From assembly GCA_964593555.1 (NCBI GenBank), contig CAZQIC010000034.1, forward strand, positions 1 through 36,123: 36,123 nucleotides of DNA, written 5' to 3'. How positions within the stretch are numbered: position 1 is the stretch's first letter; every line of letters begins with the position of its first letter. A model generated the notes under the pieces. It saw nothing but the letters and a program-made list of their open reading frames with translations, was not told the origin of the DNA and did no database searches. The translations under genes and the position numbers were made by a program. Positions 32,638-36,123 of this stretch are shown here, piece by piece. This DNA comes from CAZQIC01 sp964593555. Its GTDB lineage: Bacteria > Bacteroidota > Bacteroidia > JAFLBG01.

Positions 32638-33024
32638 GCGTGATTCAATTGTTGTTTATTGTGATAAAAGTAATAAGTATTCATGTGATTGCACAAATTT
32701 CGAAAAAAAATTTTCAATTAAAAAAATAATACTAAATAATAAATATAGGGTGTTTTATAATACTTTAGGGTTACCCCGTCCCCCAAAATAGCTTATTCGA
32801 CGATAAGTAAATATAAATTAATTTACCGGACCTAATACTAATCAGTCGTGCGTCACCGTTTATTTACATAAGTTACTATCTTATATATCAATCATTACCA
32901 TTGGTGAAGTAGCTGGGATTTCAGCAACAAACACGATAAAAATCACGTTTAATTCTTATGGAAACAATGTTGTTCCTGCATCTGAATATAAAGTTCAATA
33001 CAATAACAGTTTAAAACCCGCCAT
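32638..33024. other. 387-nt intergenic region with no gene seen
   Basis: This stretch separates the divergent lysine-rich gene and tonB copy 1. It is AT-rich with runs such as AAAAAAAATTTTC, a short C-rich island at about 32774-32783, and TACCATTG at 32896-32903 as a poor -7 match. A possible 18-codon ORF at 32959-33015 has no supporting features. It presumably holds promoters for both flanking genes. I see no tRNA, strong hairpin or repeat. Confidence 0.5.
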
Positions 33025-33804
33025 ATGGAAACTCTAAATATGAATGAAATAGTATTCGAGAACAGGAACAAAAGTTATGGAGCTTATGCGTTAAGAAAAG
33101 GCTATAACGACAATGTGATCAAAGGATTTATGGTATCCAGTTTGTTATTTGCTTTTGCGATCGTAATACCAATGCTAATAACTAAGATCAAGCCTATTGA
33201 AATTCCGGATATTGACACTGCGATAATTCCTATGGAAATTATACGTGAAATGCGGATAGAAGTATCTAAAGCAGTTGAGCCGGTGGTAAAACCAAGTGTA
33301 ACTCCACCACCTTCCAGGCCTAGTACCACTCTTGCTTCAGTTATTAAGGTTGATGATAATCCAGATCCCGATCCAAAAAAAGTAGAGTCAACAGTGATCG
33401 GGACAGGAAAAGATCCCATTGCTAACTCTGTTACAACTTCGACTGCAACAGCTAGTCCTATTACAGCATTAGGAAAGGAAAAAGAAAAGGAGCCTGCGAC
33501 AATCGCTGCTTTTAATCCTGAGTTTAAGGGAGATCTAATGGGCTATTTGGCGAAAAATATCCGTTACCCTGCTATGGCTGTGGAAAGCGGAATTTTTGGT
33601 ACCGTTTATTTGAGTTTTATTGTTGATGAGGAAGGGGAAATAACAAACGTAAAAGTGTTAAGAGGTATAGGTTTCGGTTGTGATAAAGAAGCAATGGATG
33701 TAGTGAAAAAAATGCCTGCCTGGAAACCGGGAAGGGACGAAAATAATCAACCTATAAAAGTTATCTATACACTTCCTGTAAAGTTTAAGTTAGATAGAGG
33801 ATAA
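33025..33804 (+). CDS. tonB: TonB-family energy transducer, copy 1
   Basis: 259 residues. An unusual 30-residue cytoplasmic lead (METLNMNEIVFENRNKSYGA onward) typical of Bacteroidota TonB proteins precedes one membrane helix (about 34-52). A Pro/Thr/Ser/Lys-rich periplasmic linker follows (about 90-160), then a TonB C-terminal domain (about 166-259) with RYPAMAVESGIFGTVYLSF, VDEEGEITNVKVLRGIGFG and MPAWKPGR. It couples the proton-motive-force motor ExbB/ExbD, encoded just downstream, to TonB-dependent outer-membrane receptors. Its N-terminal coding DNA is almost identical to that of copy 2, 70 nt downstream. Confidence 0.94.
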   Translation: METLNMNEIVFENRNKSYGAYALRKGYNDNVIKGFMVSSLLFAFAIVIPMLITKIKPIEIPDIDTAIIPMEIIREMRIEVSKAVEPVVKPSVTPPPSRPSTTLASVIKVDDNPDPDPKKVESTVIGTGKDPIANSVTTSTATASPITALGKEKEKEPATIAAFNPEFKGDLMGYLAKNIRYPAMAVESGIFGTVYLSFIVDEEGEITNVKVLRGIGFGCDKEAMDVVKKMPAWKPGRDENNQPIKVIYTLPVKFKLDRG

Positions 33805-33874
33805 GATTACGTTCACCTAAGTAGATAGAGTTTTGTTTAAATATAAATCTTAAAAATAATTTTAAGCCAATACC

Positions 33875-34660
33875 ATGGAAACTCTGAATATGAATGAAAT
33901 TGTATTTGAGAACAGGAACAAAAGTTACGGCGCTTATGCGTTAAGAAAAGGCTATAACGATAATGTTATTAAAGGATTTATGGTGTCCAGTTTGTTATTC
34001 GCTTTGGCGATCGTGGTGCCAATGGTAATAACGAAGATCAAGCCTATTGAGCTTCCTATTATTGAATCACCGTTAATTCCTCTACAAGATTTGGTTTATG
34101 AAGTGATATTGGAGAAGCCCAAAATCGTTGAGCCTGTAAAAATGAACGCAACTCCACCGCCAGGGGGGCCGATCAGTTCGGCAATTATCACAACTGTTAT
34201 TGACGATACAGAAGATCCGAATTCAAATCCAAAAATAGAGGACCCAGGTACTACAGATACTGGAACAAATCCAGATCCGGGTCGGGAGGTTTTTGATCCG
34301 AATGCAGGAGGTGGAAGTGATGATGGAAAAAGCAATGAAGTTAGTAGTAATGCAGAAGAAGTTTTAGTTGACCATATGCCCGAATTCATTGGTGATATTA
34401 ATAAGTACTTAGCTAAGCATATAAATTATCCACGACGGGCGCTTGAAAGAGGTATTCACGGTACGGTCTATATAAGTTTTGTTGTTGACCAGGAGGGTGA
34501 GGTAACAGATGTATATGTACAAAAGGGTATTGGAGGGGGGTGTGATGAAGAAGCGTTGGACGTTGTAAAGAAAATGCCAGCGTGGAAGCCGGGAAGAAAT
34601 AAGGCAAATAAGCCGGTGAGAGTGCGCTATAGTGTTCCGGTAAGCTTTAAGATCGAATAA
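33875..34660 (+). CDS. tonB: TonB-family energy transducer, copy 2
   Basis: 261 residues. The first 40 residues are the same as in copy 1, and the next 15 differ at few positions. The linker then diverges completely: instead of Pro/Thr/Lys it is Asp/Gly/Asn-rich (DDTEDPNSNPKIEDPG and GGGSDDG). The C-terminal TonB domain (about 168-261) keeps the pattern NYPRRALERGIHGTVYISF, VDQEGEVTDVYVQKGIGGG and MPAWKPGR, with scattered changes. This looks like a tandem duplication followed by specialisation of the linker and receptor-contacting domain. It lies upstream of exbB with a 194-nt gap containing a hairpin. Confidence 0.94.
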   Translation: METLNMNEIVFENRNKSYGAYALRKGYNDNVIKGFMVSSLLFALAIVVPMVITKIKPIELPIIESPLIPLQDLVYEVILEKPKIVEPVKMNATPPPGGPISSAIITTVIDDTEDPNSNPKIEDPGTTDTGTNPDPGREVFDPNAGGGSDDGKSNEVSSNAEEVLVDHMPEFIGDINKYLAKHINYPRRALERGIHGTVYISFVVDQEGEVTDVYVQKGIGGGCDEEALDVVKKMPAWKPGRNKANKPVRVRYSVPVSFKIE

Positions 34661-34791
34661 AAATACATCATAAATTATTGGGAGCAGCTGATGCAAAGCA
34701 TTTCGTGTTGTGGAATTTGTTTTTGAATACAAGAGTATTTGAAGCGGAAAAGTTCAGCATAAACTAACATATAAGTGTTTATAAGTATGAT

Positions 34792-34818
34792 ATACAAGCC
34801 TTAAGGCAGGGTTTGTAT
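34792..34818 (+). other. Hairpin upstream of exbB
   Basis: ATACAAGCC (34792-34800) pairs with the end of GGGTTTGTAT (34809-34818), including G-U pairs, around TTAAGGCA. It sits 36 nt before the exbB ATG in the 194-nt gap after tonB copy 2. No T-run follows, so a regulatory or processing site is more likely than a terminator. Confidence 0.35.
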
Positions 34819-34854
34819 TGGCTAACTTTAGCATAGTATTAAAAAGAACCAGAT

Positions 34855-35604
34855 ATGCTCAATACAATTCTTCTAGAAATTACAAGCCCGGGTGCTGTAA
34901 GCAATACAGTTGCTGCAGCAATGGATACTGTTGCACAGGCAGTGCAGGCCCCGCAGTCATTAGTACCTCCTGCTCCAACAGAAGATTCTTTCCATCTGAT
35001 AGAACTGATCATGAAAGGTGGTCCTATAATGATCCCTATCGGGTTATTATCTGTTTTAACAATTTACTTTTTTTTCGAACGGCTTTTTATCATTCGTAAA
35101 GCTTCGAAGGTGGAGCCTACTTTTATGCATAGCGTAAAAGATTTTGTTCACAGCGGAAATACGGATGCTGCAAAGGCATTGTGCAAAGCAACACATACAC
35201 CGTTGGCGAGGATGGTAGAAAAAGGAATAACAAGGATCGGTAGGCCAATAAAGGATATTGAAGAATCAATGGAATCAGTTGGTAAACTGGAAATATATAA
35301 ACTGGAAAAAAATCTTAACATCTTAAGTATCGTTGGGCGAGTGGCGCCAATTCTTGGTTTCGTTGGAACCATTATGGGTGTTATTGTAATTTTTTATGAC
35401 ATTGGTTTAACTGGTGATATCGCTATTAAAACCATTTCAAAAGGTTTATATCAGAAAATGATCACCAGCGCTTCCGGTCTTGCAGTGGGACTTGTAGCCT
35501 ATGTTGGCTATTTCATTATCAATACTATGTTGGATAAAGCCATTAACAAAATGGAAATTGGTGCAGTTGAATTTGTTGATATGTTACAGGAACCTTCAAA
35601 ATAA
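34855..35604 (+). CDS. exbB: MotA/TolQ/ExbB-family proton channel subunit
   Basis: 249 residues. An N-terminal periplasmic stretch rich in Ala/Pro (about 10-45) is followed by three membrane segments: about 53-78 (GGPIMIPIGLLSVLTIYFFF), about 153-175 (RVAPILGFVGTIMGVIVIF) and about 195-222 (SASGLAVGLVAYVGYFIIN). The GFVGTIMG and ASGLAVGL motifs are the family's channel-lining signatures. With ExbD it forms the inner-membrane motor energising TonB. It lies 7 nt before exbD and downstream of two tonB genes. Confidence 0.94.
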   Translation: MLNTILLEITSPGAVSNTVAAAMDTVAQAVQAPQSLVPPAPTEDSFHLIELIMKGGPIMIPIGLLSVLTIYFFFERLFIIRKASKVEPTFMHSVKDFVHSGNTDAAKALCKATHTPLARMVEKGITRIGRPIKDIEESMESVGKLEIYKLEKNLNILSIVGRVAPILGFVGTIMGVIVIFYDIGLTGDIAIKTISKGLYQKMITSASGLAVGLVAYVGYFIINTMLDKAINKMEIGAVEFVDMLQEPSK

Positions 35605-35611
35605 ATTATAA

Positions 35612-36019
35612 ATGAAGTTAACACGCCGCCATAGAGAAGTCGCAGAAGTAAGCACTGAATCATTGAATGATATCATGTTCTTTTTGTTGTTGTTCTTTTT
35701 GATACTTTCTACTCTTGCGAATCCAAATATTATAAAATTGACATTGCCGAATGCCGTTAATACCCCGCAAGTTCAATCGCAAAAACTTACTATTGAAGTT
35801 ACAAAGGACAGGCAGTATTCTGTGAATAATAACAGCGTTTCTTTTACGGAAATTGAGAGTTCACTAAAATTTTTTATTGAAAAAAATAAAATGATAGATC
35901 CTGTCGCCACTCTTCGGCTTGACAATGCATTAACTGTGCAGGATTTAGCTGATGTATTGCAGATAGGATATAAATTGAAAATTAAAATGGTATTGGCAAC
36001 CAAACCTCCAAACAACTAA
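35612..36019 (+). CDS. exbD: ExbD/TolR-family biopolymer transport protein
   Basis: 135 residues. A basic N-terminus (KLTRRHREV) leads into one membrane helix starting LNDIMFFLLLFFLILS, with the conserved proton-carrying Asp at residue 20. A periplasmic domain follows (PNIIKLTLPNAVN, then the ExbD-type DRQYSVNN and LRLDNALTVQDLADVLQIG segments). It forms the rotor-like core of the ExbB-ExbD motor. It is translated directly after exbB. The next frame begins 3 nt after its stop. Confidence 0.92.
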   Translation: MKLTRRHREVAEVSTESLNDIMFFLLLFFLILSTLANPNIIKLTLPNAVNTPQVQSQKLTIEVTKDRQYSVNNNSVSFTEIESSLKFFIEKNKMIDPVATLRLDNALTVQDLADVLQIGYKLKIKMVLATKPPNN

Positions 36020-36022
36020 AGC

Positions 36023-36123
36023 GTGACTGGAAGTATAAATAAACCAAGGTATATGGCGGGAACAATAACTGTTGTTTTCCATGCCGCTGTTATACTTTAT
36101 CTTATCTGGAAAGTGATTTATAC
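36023..36123 (+). CDS. Probable TonB/TolA-type protein, 3'-truncated by window edge
   Basis: The frame starts with GTG at 36023 (3 nt after the exbD TAA) or ATG at 36053, and runs open to the window end. The 33 visible codons give a short polar lead (TGSINKPRYMAG) and a hydrophobic helix (VVFHAAVILYLIWKV). This layout, directly after exbD, matches TonB-like transducers that have only a short cytoplasmic tail, unlike the two tonB copies upstream. Too little is visible to be sure. Confidence 0.6.
   Translation, partial: MTGSINKPRYMAGTITVVFHAAVILYLIWKVIY

Noticed and set aside
32959..33015. 18-codon ORF upstream of tonB copy 1
   Set aside because: No signal, motif or start context beyond chance, and nothing comparable upstream of copy 2.

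Overview
The window reads as a chromosomal segment of a Bacteroidota bacterium. The evidence is the type IX secretion system (T9SS) and gliding genes porU, porV, porP/sprF and gldJ, a secreted protease ending in a T9SS C-terminal sorting domain, promoter-like TAnnTTTG (-7) elements, and starts mostly without Shine-Dalgarno sequences. The DNA is AT-rich and densely coded. I see no rRNA, tRNA, CRISPR array, phage genes or transposase.

Layout. 1-2695: the 3' part of a short-chain dehydrogenase and a secreted M43-type metalloprotease that is itself a predicted T9SS substrate. 2700-4189 (minus): an MlaE/MlaF-type lipid ABC transporter core without an adjacent MCE protein. 4308-4637: two tandem 53-residue lipoproteins, each with a CPSW motif and too short for routine gene calling. 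4718-8264: feoA, feoB and an exported protein 4 nt downstream of feoB. 8378-11485: an SprT-like protein, a class I/II aminotransferase and a mannose-1-phosphate guanylyltransferase. 11495-11771: a non-coding stretch whose ends pair with each other and enclose several hairpins; this is the most unusual object in the window. 11777-15803 (minus): recX, prfB (with the classical programmed +1 frameshift), arsC-like, fumC and a small outer-membrane-like protein, apparently one transcription unit. 15826-18578: an MFS transporter and a lipoprotein joining an astacin-like protease to a bulb-lectin domain.

18638-29923 is the T9SS block. On the minus strand porU is followed by two tandem porV paralogues and ispF. 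Diverging from porU on the plus strand are porP/sprF, gldJ and, after a strong terminator, murF. PorU (sortase) and PorV (shuttle) finish the export of proteins carrying the type of C-terminal domain seen on the M43 protease at 623-2695. The block is therefore part of the machine and the protease one likely client.

30011-36123: an acyl-CoA dehydrogenase (minus), anmK (anhydro-MurNAc recycling), a small lysine/alanine-rich protein with an acidic tail (minus), and an energy-transduction cluster: two tandem tonB genes with nearly identical N-termini, exbB, exbD, and the start of what looks like another TonB-type protein cut by the window edge.

All functional names rest on motifs and protein resemblance read by eye. 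No database search was run. Promoter and hairpin calls were made by hand and carry lower confidence.
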